Assembly: GCA_011523485.1 (NCBI GenBank)
Contig: WTGR01000519.1
Location: 1-5,184 of the forward strand
Origin: Acidobacteriota bacterium
Lineage (GTDB): Bacteria > Acidobacteriota > Vicinamibacteria > Vicinamibacterales > UBA8438
Reading direction: 5' to 3'
DNA: 5,184 nt
Positions 1-5,184 of the stretch are shown here, in pieces. Numbering within the stretch: position 1 is the stretch's first letter; every line of letters begins with the position of its first letter. The notes under the pieces were generated by a model. It made no database searches. It was not told where the DNA came from and saw only the letters and a list, made by a program, of their open reading frames with translations. The position numbers and the translations under genes were made by a program.

Positions 1-392
1 AGCACGGCGAGTTCTTCGACGGCGACATCACCGCGGTCGGCTACTCGCGCGGCCGTATCGAGGTCTCGCGGCAGTTCGCCGTGGAGCCGAGCATCTCGTG
101 GAATCGGATCACGCTGCCGCAGGGGCGGTTCACGGCCCGGGTGGCCACCACGCGGCTCACCTACACCTTCACGCCGCGGATGTTCGCCAGCGCGCTGCTG
201 CAGTACAACTCGACCAACAACGTGCTGAGCACGAACGTGCGCCTGCGGTGGGAGTACCAGCCGGGGAGCGAGCTGTTCATCGTCTACAACGACCAGCGGG
301 ACACCTTCATGAACCTCAGGAACCGCGGCGGCTTCCCGATGCTGGAGAACCGCGCCTTCGTGGTGAAGCTCACCCGGCAGTTCCGTTTTTGA
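1..392 (+). CDS. 3' end of DUF5916 outer-membrane beta-barrel protein (partial)
   Basis: The reading frame is open from the window edge (first full codon at 3) to TGA at 390-392, giving the last 129 residues; the start lies upstream. The fragment shows alternating hydrophobic and polar residues typical of transmembrane beta-strands, with motifs such as LTYTFTPRMFASALLQYNS, LRWEYQPGSELFIVYNDQ and the C-terminal LTRQFRF. This matches the C-terminal barrel of DUF5916 proteins, which usually carry an N-terminal family-9 carbohydrate-binding-like domain and are common in Acidobacteria and Bacteroidetes. The terminal phenylalanine is the usual outer-membrane signature recognised by the BAM machinery. 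The substrate is unknown. No terminator-like hairpin follows the stop; instead a reverse-strand hicB-like gene abuts it. Bases 221-392 recur at 4731-4900. Family assignment is from memory of the family pattern, with good confidence. Confidence 0.8.
   Translation, partial: HGEFFDGDITAVGYSRGRIEVSRQFAVEPSISWNRITLPQGRFTARVATTRLTYTFTPRMFASALLQYNSTNNVLSTNVRLRWEYQPGSELFIVYNDQRDTFMNLRNRGGFPMLENRAFVVKLTRQFRF
221..392 (+). repeat. Left copy of ~170-bp direct repeat (DUF5916 3' end)
   Basis: This stretch, encoding the last ~57 residues of the DUF5916 protein, aligns with 4731-4900 in the same orientation. By hand I count about 15 mismatches over ~169 aligned bases (about 91% identity), plus a three-base deletion and a one-base insertion in the right copy. 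The longest exact block covers the codons for PGSELFIVYN. Similarity starts abruptly at 221/4731 and ends at the stop codons. The two copies bracket about 4.3 kb. Confidence 0.93.
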
Positions 393-573
393 GGCGGGGC
401 CGCCGGAATCCGTCGTCGCGGCGGTCCTGGAGAATCAACGCGATGGCGTCGAAGAGGCTGCCCCGTGCCTCGCTCTTGGTTCGCCCCTGTCCGTTGGCGC
501 CGGGAATCTCCAGGCAGTAGGCGACGTACCACGCGCCGTCACGTTCGAACTCCGCCGCGAACTCGCTCCGCAT
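370..573 (-). pseudogene. Truncated hicB-like antitoxin gene, toxin partner missing
   Basis: The reverse-strand frame from ATG (571-573) to TGA (370-372) encodes 67 residues. Residues 1-52 follow the HicB family pattern: an N-terminal beta-strand (EFAAEFERDG), then WYVAYCLEIPGANGQGRT and an amphipathic helix with EAR...L.DAI.LIL. HicB antitoxins have a partial RNase-H-like fold and neutralise the HicA mRNA interferase. Family members normally run past the position where this one changes. From about residue 59 the reading is simply the complement of the DUF5916 3' end (KNGTAG), so the native C-terminus has been replaced at a junction near 393-402. No HicA-like frame lies on either side. It is probably a remnant, though a short functional orphan antitoxin cannot be excluded. 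No clear ribosome-binding site precedes the start. Confidence 0.6.
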
Positions 574-701
574 CTCGGCATCTAGGATGCCCCGACGTCA
601 ACCGGGAGTCAAGCGGAGCATCCTGACAAGTGCACCACGAACATGCCGCTGTACTCCCCATGCGACCTGCCCAAAGCCGACCCCGTACAGCGTGCCGTGG
701 T

Positions 702-744
702 ATCGTGGTTCCAGCCTCGGGGTTGGAGGCAGGGAAGCCACGAT
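702..744. repeat. 43-nt nested imperfect palindrome (hairpin)
   Basis: ATCGTGG (702-708) pairs with CCACGAT (738-744). After a one-base bulge (G737), TTCC (709-712) pairs with GGAA (733-736). After a small internal loop (A713 against A731-G732), GCCTC (714-718) pairs with GAGGC (726-730), leaving a seven-base loop. That makes 16 base pairs in a 43-nt element about 75 bases upstream of the nuclease start. There is no T-run on either side, so it is not a typical intrinsic terminator. It could be a REP-like element, an RNA leader structure or a protein-binding palindrome; its function is unknown. Confidence 0.65.
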
Positions 745-776
745 GACGGGGAAGGGCGAGGTCAGCAGGAACGTAT

Positions 777-794
777 TGACGCGGACTATCGTCA
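777..794. promoter_or_regulatory. Short inverted repeat upstream of nuclease gene (possible operator)
   Basis: TGACG (777-781) and CGTCA (790-794) form a perfect 5-bp inverted repeat with an 8-bp spacer, centred about 33 bp before the nuclease start. The size suits a dimeric regulator site, but such a short repeat can occur by chance and no regulator gene is in the window. Confidence 0.2.
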
Positions 795-807
795 GCACGC
801 AGGTTGC

Positions 808-811
808 GGAG
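808..811 (+). promoter_or_regulatory. Shine-Dalgarno site that fixes the nuclease start
   Basis: GGAG (within GGAGAA, 808-813) lies seven bases before ATG 819-821, which is ideal spacing. An in-frame TTG at 804 would overlap this site and add five residues with no upstream ribosome-binding site, so ATG 819 is preferred. Confidence 0.7.
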
Positions 812-818
812 AACGCCG

Positions 819-2636
819 ATGACAGAACGAACCGGTGAGATCATAAATCGGAACTTCGCCGACATCTTCTCCGGCGAAATGCGCTACGTGATTCCGTTCT
901 TCCAACGCGGATACGTTTGGGGATCGAGAAACTGGAATCAACTCAAGCAGGACATCGAAGAACAGATATTGGAGCCCGCGCAAGACGGAGAGCTCACCGA
1001 CCAGGAACACTTTTTCGGTCCCGTAGTAGTCGCGGAGAAACCCGGACATCATCCGCGCTTCAAGGTGTTCGACATCATCGACGGTCAACAGAGATTCACG
1101 ACCGTCTACCTCATGCTGGCCTATTTCCGCAGGCGCCTGGACGCGTTGATGACCAAGGCGCCCAAGGCCCGCGAACACCACGAGAAAATCGGCAGATGGC
1201 TAATCAATCGCACCGAGGACGGAGCGACTCCCGACGACTACTGGCGCATCAAGTTGTTCAGTGTCAAGGGCGACCGACTGGCTACATACTACGCCGTATT
1301 CGGACACCGGAATCCGCGGACATCCGCGCTGCAGGACGATCTGTTTCTTTATCTTCCGAACGGGAACATCTCCGGCAAGTTCGAACGCTGGATGGGGCGC
1401 AACTTCGGTGACTCAGGGGAGGAAGACATCTGGCGTTGGGTCCGAGCACTAGCCCAATGTCTCAAGGTCGTTTGGATCCCACTGGGCAGGCGGGACGACC
1501 CTCAGGCTATTTTCGAGAGCCTGAACGACAAAGGTATCCCACTCACTGCCGCCGAGCTCTTGTGCAACTACCTGTTCAAGCCGCTCATTAAGGCCGAGAG
1601 CGACTATGAATATCTGCACCGATCCAAATGGCTCGACGTACAACGGATCGACCGGTCGTCCCCGGTTGCGGAGGTATTCGACTTCGAGGAGTATCTGCGC
1701 CACCTGTTTTCCATCGGGCACAGCAAGATCGTCGGAAGGGGACGACGACTGTACGTGTTCTTCAAGCAGCACAACAAGAATCTGAATGCGGGCGCCGCGA
1801 ACGCCCATCTGGATAACATCGCTCAATCGGCACCGCTCTACAGGCGCATACTGGGCGAATCGACAGACGACTTGACGCCGGTCGACGGACTCCTGAAGAA
1901 GATAGGAGAGACGAATATGACCTCCTGTCGTCCATTCCTGCTGGCGATATTGAAAAAGGAACGAGACGGGGTGATCCCTGCGGGGGATGTGGAGACTCTG
2001 TTCAAGGAAGTGTACGTCCTGCTCGTGCGTCGGAAGGTCGCCGAATTGCCGGTGACGAGATATGACTCGTTCTTCCCGTCACTCGTCGACAGAATGGTGG
2101 CTCCCGACCGCGTTGCCCCAACGGTTCTCCTGCACGAAGCGATCCGCAAAGAGCAGCTATGGGTAGGGGACGGAGTCTTCAAGGAGGCGCTGGCTAGGCG
2201 ACCGGTCTACCGCTCACGGGAGATCGGCTTCACGCGCCTGATTCTCGAAGAAATCGATCGTCATCTTGCCGGAGAACACAGTGGTGAGCTGCCGGACTAC
2301 TCCACTCTCGACACCGTGGAGCATGTCGCACCGCAGAACATCGAGACTAGCGACGACTGGAAGATGGAGTTGGGTGAAGACGCAAGAAGCGAGGACTATA
2401 CAAGAATCATCAACACCGTAGGTAATCTTTGCTTACGCAAGCGGGAACGAAACTCCGAGATGGGACGCCTTCCATTCGCGAAGAAGCAGGAACTGCTCCG
2501 TTTGTCTCCTAGCCGGCTGGCGCTCGACATCACCGATCGTGCAGGGCCCTGGAACTTCAACGCCATCCAGACGCGATCTGCCCAGCTTGCTGATGTCGCG
2601 GCGCGTATCTGGGCCTGGTCGACGGCCTATGAGTAA
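819..2636 (+). CDS. DUF262-DUF1524 protein, GmrSD-like putative modification-dependent nuclease
   Basis: This is a 605-residue cytoplasmic protein with no signal peptide or membrane segment. The N-terminal DUF262 domain has a ParB/Srx-like fold in the family. It shows IPFFQRGYVW (25-34) and FDIIDGQQRFTTVYLML (84-100), whose DGQQR motif is the family's nucleotide-binding/hydrolysis signature, then IFESLNDKGIPLTAAELLCN (231-250). The C-terminal DUF1524 domain is an HNH-type nuclease: VEHVAPQ (500-506, His502), VGNL (534-537), NS (545-546) and PFAKK (552-556). All key motifs are present, so it appears intact. Families with this pair include GmrSD type IV restriction enzymes, which cut glucosylated or hydroxymethylated phage DNA, BrxU, and SspE of phosphorothioate-based defence. 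At 605 residues it is somewhat shorter than I recall for GmrSD and SspE. No methylase or Ssp/BREX genes are visible, consistent with a solo type IV enzyme. Its base composition is lower in GC (28/60 at 2401-2460) than flanking genes (46/60 at 3901-3960), suggesting transfer. Substrate specificity is unknown. Confidence 0.9.
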   Translation: MTERTGEIINRNFADIFSGEMRYVIPFFQRGYVWGSRNWNQLKQDIEEQILEPAQDGELTDQEHFFGPVVVAEKPGHHPRFKVFDIIDGQQRFTTVYLMLAYFRRRLDALMTKAPKAREHHEKIGRWLINRTEDGATPDDYWRIKLFSVKGDRLATYYAVFGHRNPRTSALQDDLFLYLPNGNISGKFERWMGRNFGDSGEEDIWRWVRALAQCLKVVWIPLGRRDDPQAIFESLNDKGIPLTAAELLCNYLFKPLIKAESDYEYLHRSKWLDVQRIDRSSPVAEVFDFEEYLRHLFSIGHSKIVGRGRRLYVFFKQHNKNLNAGAANAHLDNIAQSAPLYRRILGESTDDLTPVDGLLKKIGETNMTSCRPFLLAILKKERDGVIPAGDVETLFKEVYVLLVRRKVAELPVTRYDSFFPSLVDRMVAPDRVAPTVLLHEAIRKEQLWVGDGVFKEALARRPVYRSREIGFTRLILEEIDRHLAGEHSGELPDYSTLDTVEHVAPQNIETSDDWKMELGEDARSEDYTRIINTVGNLCLRKRERNSEMGRLPFAKKQELLRLSPSRLALDITDRAGPWNFNAIQTRSAQLADVAARIWAWSTAYE

Positions 2637-3021
2637 CTCCGAACTCCTGGAACCTTCCGGTGCAGTCTCGACCGAGAGGCTATTTCATAGGCGTTTGTGC
2701 TTGCGGCCGATTCCTCTTCGGTACGCATTGCGCGGGGACAGCGCCTGGGACAGCGCCCGGACAGCGCCCTGGACAGCGCCCCCACCCGCCTCCTCTCGCG
2801 CACCAGCCCGACCTGATCACGGCGCCGGCGCGCTTCGGACTGTCCCCCTCCGGCGACGAAGAGGGGCCGCACTTCACGCAGTCGGCTTCATGGGGGGATA
2901 CGTACCCCTCGGACGATGCGCAGGCGGCGACGGCAGGATCAATCGAGGCCATAGTGGAGAGTTGGTCATCAACGTCAAGCCCGAGCTCGGGCACATGCTC
3001 TGCGCGTGGACGGTGTCGGTG
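2637..3021. other. Non-coding stretch with short repeats
   Basis: There is no credible gene in these 385 bases; the open frames crossing them are extensions or shadows of neighbours and match no family. It holds a 7-bp inverted repeat CCTATGA (2626-2632, overlapping the end of the nuclease gene) / TCATAGG (2685-2691) with only weak internal pairing, and the GGACAGCGCC repeat cluster bounded by an inverted repeat (2734-2847). No clear terminator with a T-run follows the nuclease gene, and no strong promoter is visible for the permease. Confidence 0.6.
2734..2847. repeat. Four-copy GGACAGCGCC cluster within an inverted repeat (REP-like)
   Basis: GACAGCGCC occurs at 2737-2745, 2749-2757, 2760-2768 and 2772-2780, with a period of 11-12 bp. 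The cluster opens with GGGGACAG (2734-2741), whose exact reverse complement CTGTCCCC is at 2840-2847. GGGGACAG/CTGTCCCC arms recall extragenic palindromic elements seen in many environmental bacterial genomes, but that comparison is from memory. It is non-coding, and its function is unknown. Confidence 0.55.
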
Positions 3022-4726
3022 ATGCGGCTCCAAGATCTGCGAATCACCGTTCGCAGTCTCGCCAGAACGCCCGGGTTCACGCTGGCCGCGGTCACGGCCC
3101 TGACACTGGGTCTCGGGGCGAGCACGGCCATCTTCTCGGTGTTGGACGCGGTCCTGCTGAAGCCGCTGCCCTACCCCGACGCCGAACGGATCGTCGTCTT
3201 CCTGTCGGGGCCGGAAGCCGGCGCGGGACGCGGCGGGCCGCGGGTGCCCGCTACCCTCTTCAGTCTCCTGAAGCAGCAGGCCGCCGGGATCGGGGACCTC
3301 TCCGCGTACCGCTTCCGCGCCGGCAACCTCACGGGCGGCGCGACGCCCGAACCGCTGGCGGTTGCGATGGTCAGCGCGGATTACTTTCGCCTGCTCGGTG
3401 GGCGCACGAGCCACGGACGGACCTTCCTTGCGGAAGAGGATCGTTCAGGGGGGCGCAACGTCGTCGTACTCGGCCACGACTTCTGGCGGCGTCGATTCGG
3501 GGGGGGGATCCGCGGGTGGTCGGAACGCCCGTCTCGGTCGACGGCGTTTCGCGTGTGGTAGTCGGCATTCTGGAGCGAGGTTTCGATGTCCGCGTCTTCG
3601 GCCTCGTACCCGACGTCTTCCTCCCCCTGCGGATCGACCCCGACAGCAAGTCGCACGCGGCCGTTCTCGGCACCGCTGGCCGCCTTCAGGCAACCGCCGC
3701 GCCGGCCGCGACCAGCGCGTCGCTCGTGACGCTGACCGGGGAGTTTCGAAGACGCTTTCCGGGCGTGCTGGGCCCAGAGGTCGCCTTCAGAGCAGAACCG
3801 CTGCAGGAGGTCATGGTTCGCGGCTACCGTTCCTCGCTTCTCCTCGTCGCAGCCGCCGTCGGGCTCCTTCTGCTCATCGCGTGCGCGAACGTGACGAACC
3901 TCCTCGCGGTTCGCGGCATCCGCCGCCGCCGCGAGATCGCCGTCCGGGCAGCTTTGGGCGCCACCCGCGCACAACTGCTTCGTCAGCTCGCGGTCGAGTG
4001 TCTTCTGTTGTCGGCGGCCGGCGGCCTCGGCGGCCTCGCTCTCGGCCTGGCCGGCGCGCGCGCGTTCCTTGCCTTCAGTCCGGTGTACCTGCCCCGGCTC
4101 GGCGACGACGCGGCCGCCTTGACACTGGACTGGCGCGTCGGCGCCTTCTCGGTGCTGGCCGCGAGCGGCACGAGCATCCTCGTCGGGATCCACCCGGCCC
4201 TGCGGGTATCGAGAGCCGGTGCGAACGAGACGCTGTCCGCAAGCCAAGGCTCCAGCAGGCAGCGGGGGGAGTTCCGGTCAGCGGTGTGCGTACCCTGCGC
4301 GCAACCATTGCCGACTCGCTCGCCGACGCCGACCTCAGCCTGTTGATTGCGTTGACCTTCGCCGCGCTGGCAGTGGTGCTGGCCACCACCGGCGTATACG
4401 GGCTCATGGCGTTCCTCGCGCAGCAACGCGTGCGGGAAATGGGGATCCGCCTCGCCTTGGGCGCGGACGCCCGGCGCGTGAGGAACCTCGTCATCGGTGA
4501 CGGCATGCGCCTGGCGGCAGCCGGCATCGCGATTGGCCTCGTGGGAGCCCTGGGCACCACGAGGTTGATCGCCGGCCTCCTCTTCGGCGTGAGCGCGGGA
4601 GATCCCGCCGTCCTGAGCACCGCTGCCACTCTGCTCAGCCTCGCCTCCGGGCTGGCGGTATGGCTCCCCGCTCGCCAGGCAAGCCGGGTGGATCCTGCGA
4701 TCGCACTGCGGACGGAACAGCACTGA
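3022..4726 (+). pseudogene. ADOP-type FtsX/MacB-like permease, frameshifted and internally deleted
   Basis: The start is taken as ATG 3022, giving MRLQDLRITVRSLARTPGFT, a classic ADOP opening; GTG 3013 and 3019 are in-frame alternatives. Frame 1 carries the first membrane helix (about residues 18-42), LLKPLPYP, and a MacB_PCD periplasmic part to HDFWRRRFG. A nine-G run (3499-3507) then shifts the frame; the family sequence continues in the frame reading GDPRVVGTPVSVDG, through the first FtsX domain (ACANVTNLLAVRGIRRRREI, RAALGATRAQLLRQL) to about 4262. There it jumps to another frame reading PVSGVRTL and the final FtsX domain (TTGVYGLMAFLAQQR, MGIRLALGA, LPARQASRVDP), ending at TGA 4724-4726. 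The second periplasmic domain and its preceding helix, usually some 250 residues, are missing. The pieces total about 567 codons against roughly 800 in the family. Intact homologues act in the inner membrane with an ABC ATPase, none of which is visible here. It is almost certainly non-functional unless the shifts are sequence errors. Confidence 0.85.
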
Positions 4727-4730
4727 CCGT

Positions 4731-4900
4731 CATGCCGAGCACGAACGTGCGCCGGCGCTGGGAGTATCAGCCGGGGAGCGAGCTGTTCATCGTCTACAAC
4801 GATCAGCGGGACACCTTCACGAATCTGAGGAGCCGCAGCTTCGCCGATGCTGGAGAACCGCGCCTTCGTAGTGAAGCTCACGCGGCAGTTCCGCTTCTGA
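4731..4900 (+). pseudogene. Remnant of DUF5916 3' end (right copy of the direct repeat)
   Basis: This fragment encodes STNVRRRWEYQPGSELF and IVYNDQRDTFTNLRSRSF in one frame. A one-codon deletion and a one-base insertion near 4836-4845 shift the frame. The end of the family sequence, MLENRAFVVKLTRQFRF, is preserved in another frame from 4847 to TGA 4898-4900. Compared with 221-392 it is about 91% identical. Only the last ~57 codons are present, and similarity begins five bases after the permease stop. Unlike the left copy, it is followed directly by a terminator-like hairpin and then by a symporter gene. It is therefore either the original gene end displaced by an insertion or the stub of a second, tandem DUF5916 gene. 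An ATG at 4732 is in frame with the first part but has no recognisable ribosome-binding site. Confidence 0.88.
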
Positions 4901-4901
4901 G

Positions 4902-4929
4902 CCGCCGTCGGGACAGCTCCCGTCGGCGG
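4902..4929 (+). terminator. Terminator-like hairpin after DUF5916 remnant
   Basis: CCGCCGTCGGGA (4902-4913) pairs with TCCCGTCGGCGG (4918-4929) over 12 positions with one T-T mismatch (4908/4923) and a four-base loop CAGC. It begins one base after the remnant's stop codon. No T-run follows, so it may be a hairpin-only terminator or an mRNA-end stabiliser rather than a textbook intrinsic terminator. Confidence 0.5.
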
Positions 4930-5036
4930 GTATCCTCTGGCCGCGGCTCGCCGTGACGAGCCCGCTCCCGGCGACGTAGCCGTCCGCTGCCCGGCGCCAC
5001 CGCTCAACGCAGGCCAGCCCATGGCAGAATCGACGC
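4930..5036. other. Intergenic region upstream of symporter gene
   Basis: About 107 GC-rich bases separate the hairpin from the symporter start. I see no convincing promoter hexamers and no Shine-Dalgarno sequence before the GTG. The ATG at 5021 is in another frame and is not the symporter start. Confidence 0.45.
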
Positions 5037-5184
5037 GTGAGCCTGATCGACGCGTTGATCGTCGTCCTCTTCATCGCCTACGCCGTCGGCGTCGGCCTCC
5101 GGAACCGCCGGCAGGCGTCGAAGAACCTGGAAGAGTACTTTCTCGCCGGCCGGTCCCTGCCCGGCTGGAAGGCGGGGCTCAGCA
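5037..5184 (+). CDS. N-terminus of SSS-family sodium:solute symporter (partial)
   Basis: GTG at 5037 opens a frame that runs to the window end, giving 49 residues. The first membrane helix is residues 3-20 (LIDALIVVLFIAYAVGVG). It is followed by a basic stretch (RNRRQ) and then LEEYFLAGRSLPGWKAGLS, the N-terminal signature of the sodium:solute symporter family (SSF/SLC5-like, LeuT fold, usually 12-15 helices). Members import sugars, amino acids, nucleosides, sialic acid or similar solutes with sodium; the N-terminus alone cannot tell which. The GTG is chosen because family members start just before this first helix. An in-frame ATG alternative was not seen nearby, and no clear ribosome-binding site precedes the GTG. 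It follows the DUF5916 remnant on the same strand, so the ancestral order may have been DUF5916 gene, then symporter. Confidence 0.85.
   Translation, partial: MSLIDALIVVLFIAYAVGVGLRNRRQASKNLEEYFLAGRSLPGWKAGLS

Larger units (their letters stand above)
574..818. other. Non-coding stretch between hicB-like remnant and nuclease gene
   Basis: The stretch lies between two divergent genes, so it should hold both of their promoters, but I see no convincing -35/-10 pair on either strand. Short open frames here have no recognisable family pattern. It contains the nested hairpin at 702-744, a small inverted repeat TGACG-N8-CGTCA at 777-794, and the Shine-Dalgarno sequence of the downstream gene at 808-811. 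Confidence 0.6.

Noticed and set aside
702..744. Integron attC site or tRNA
   Set aside because: The ends lack the GTTRRRY/RYYYAAC core sites, and the fold and length do not fit a tRNA cloverleaf.
598..798. Reverse-strand 66-residue frame upstream of hicB as a possible hicA
   Set aside because: It shows no HicA pattern (no conserved GSH-type segment or dsRNA-binding-like fold signature) and overlaps the palindrome.
804..818. TTG start adding five residues to the nuclease
   Set aside because: It overlaps the Shine-Dalgarno sequence that is ideally placed for ATG 819 and has no ribosome-binding site of its own.
2737..2780. CRISPR array from the four short repeats
   Set aside because: Units are 9-10 bp with 1-3 bp between them, far too short for repeats and spacers.
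2539..3021. N-terminal extension of the permease frame upstream of ATG 3022
   Set aside because: The frame is open by chance through the nuclease end and the repeat cluster; the residues resemble no permease N-terminal domain.
2680..3414. Long reverse-strand open frame (about 244 residues)
   Set aside because: It is rich in Arg, Gly and Ala with no family pattern and lies opposite repeats and the permease start; it is an expected artefact of high GC.
3381..4247. Reverse-strand open frame (about 288 residues)
   Set aside because: It is antisense to clear permease coding sequence, has low complexity and carries no recognisable motif.
4075..5022. Reverse-strand open frame (about 315 residues)
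   Set aside because: It crosses the permease end, the DUF5916 stub and the intergenic region without any domain pattern; it is a shadow frame.

Overview
The window is high-GC DNA, probably from an acidobacterium or a close relative. That is an inference from family content: a DUF5916 outer-membrane protein, an ADOP-type FtsX/MacB-like permease and an SSS-family symporter, all on the + strand and typical of such genomes. No rRNA, tRNA, CRISPR array or transposase gene is visible.

Layout. Positions 1-392 are the 3' end of a DUF5916 beta-barrel gene. Directly after its stop lies a reverse-strand hicB-like antitoxin gene (370-573) whose C-terminus runs into the DUF5916 end and whose toxin partner is absent. 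A 245-bp non-coding stretch follows with a strong nested hairpin (702-744). Next is an intact 605-residue DUF262-DUF1524 protein (819-2636), a GmrSD-like putative DNA-modification-dependent nuclease, in DNA visibly poorer in GC than its surroundings. A 385-bp non-coding stretch (2637-3021) carries four short tandem repeats bounded by an inverted repeat. After it comes an ADOP-type permease (3022-4726) broken by a frameshift in a nine-G run and by an internal deletion.

Five bases after the permease stop, a second copy of the last ~170 bp of the DUF5916 gene appears (4731-4900). It is about 91% identical to the first, frameshifted, and followed by a terminator-like hairpin (4902-4929). The N-terminus of an SSS-family sodium:solute symporter begins at 5037 and runs off the window.

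The main structural result is that a ~4.3-kb block is bracketed by direct repeats of the DUF5916 3' end. It holds a truncated antitoxin, a solo restriction-type defence gene and a decayed permease, so it looks like an accessory or rearranged segment in a conserved DUF5916-symporter neighbourhood. The only apparently intact complete gene in it is the DUF262-DUF1524 nuclease. The defence role and the insertion history are inferences; the repeats, frameshifts and motifs are read directly from the sequence.
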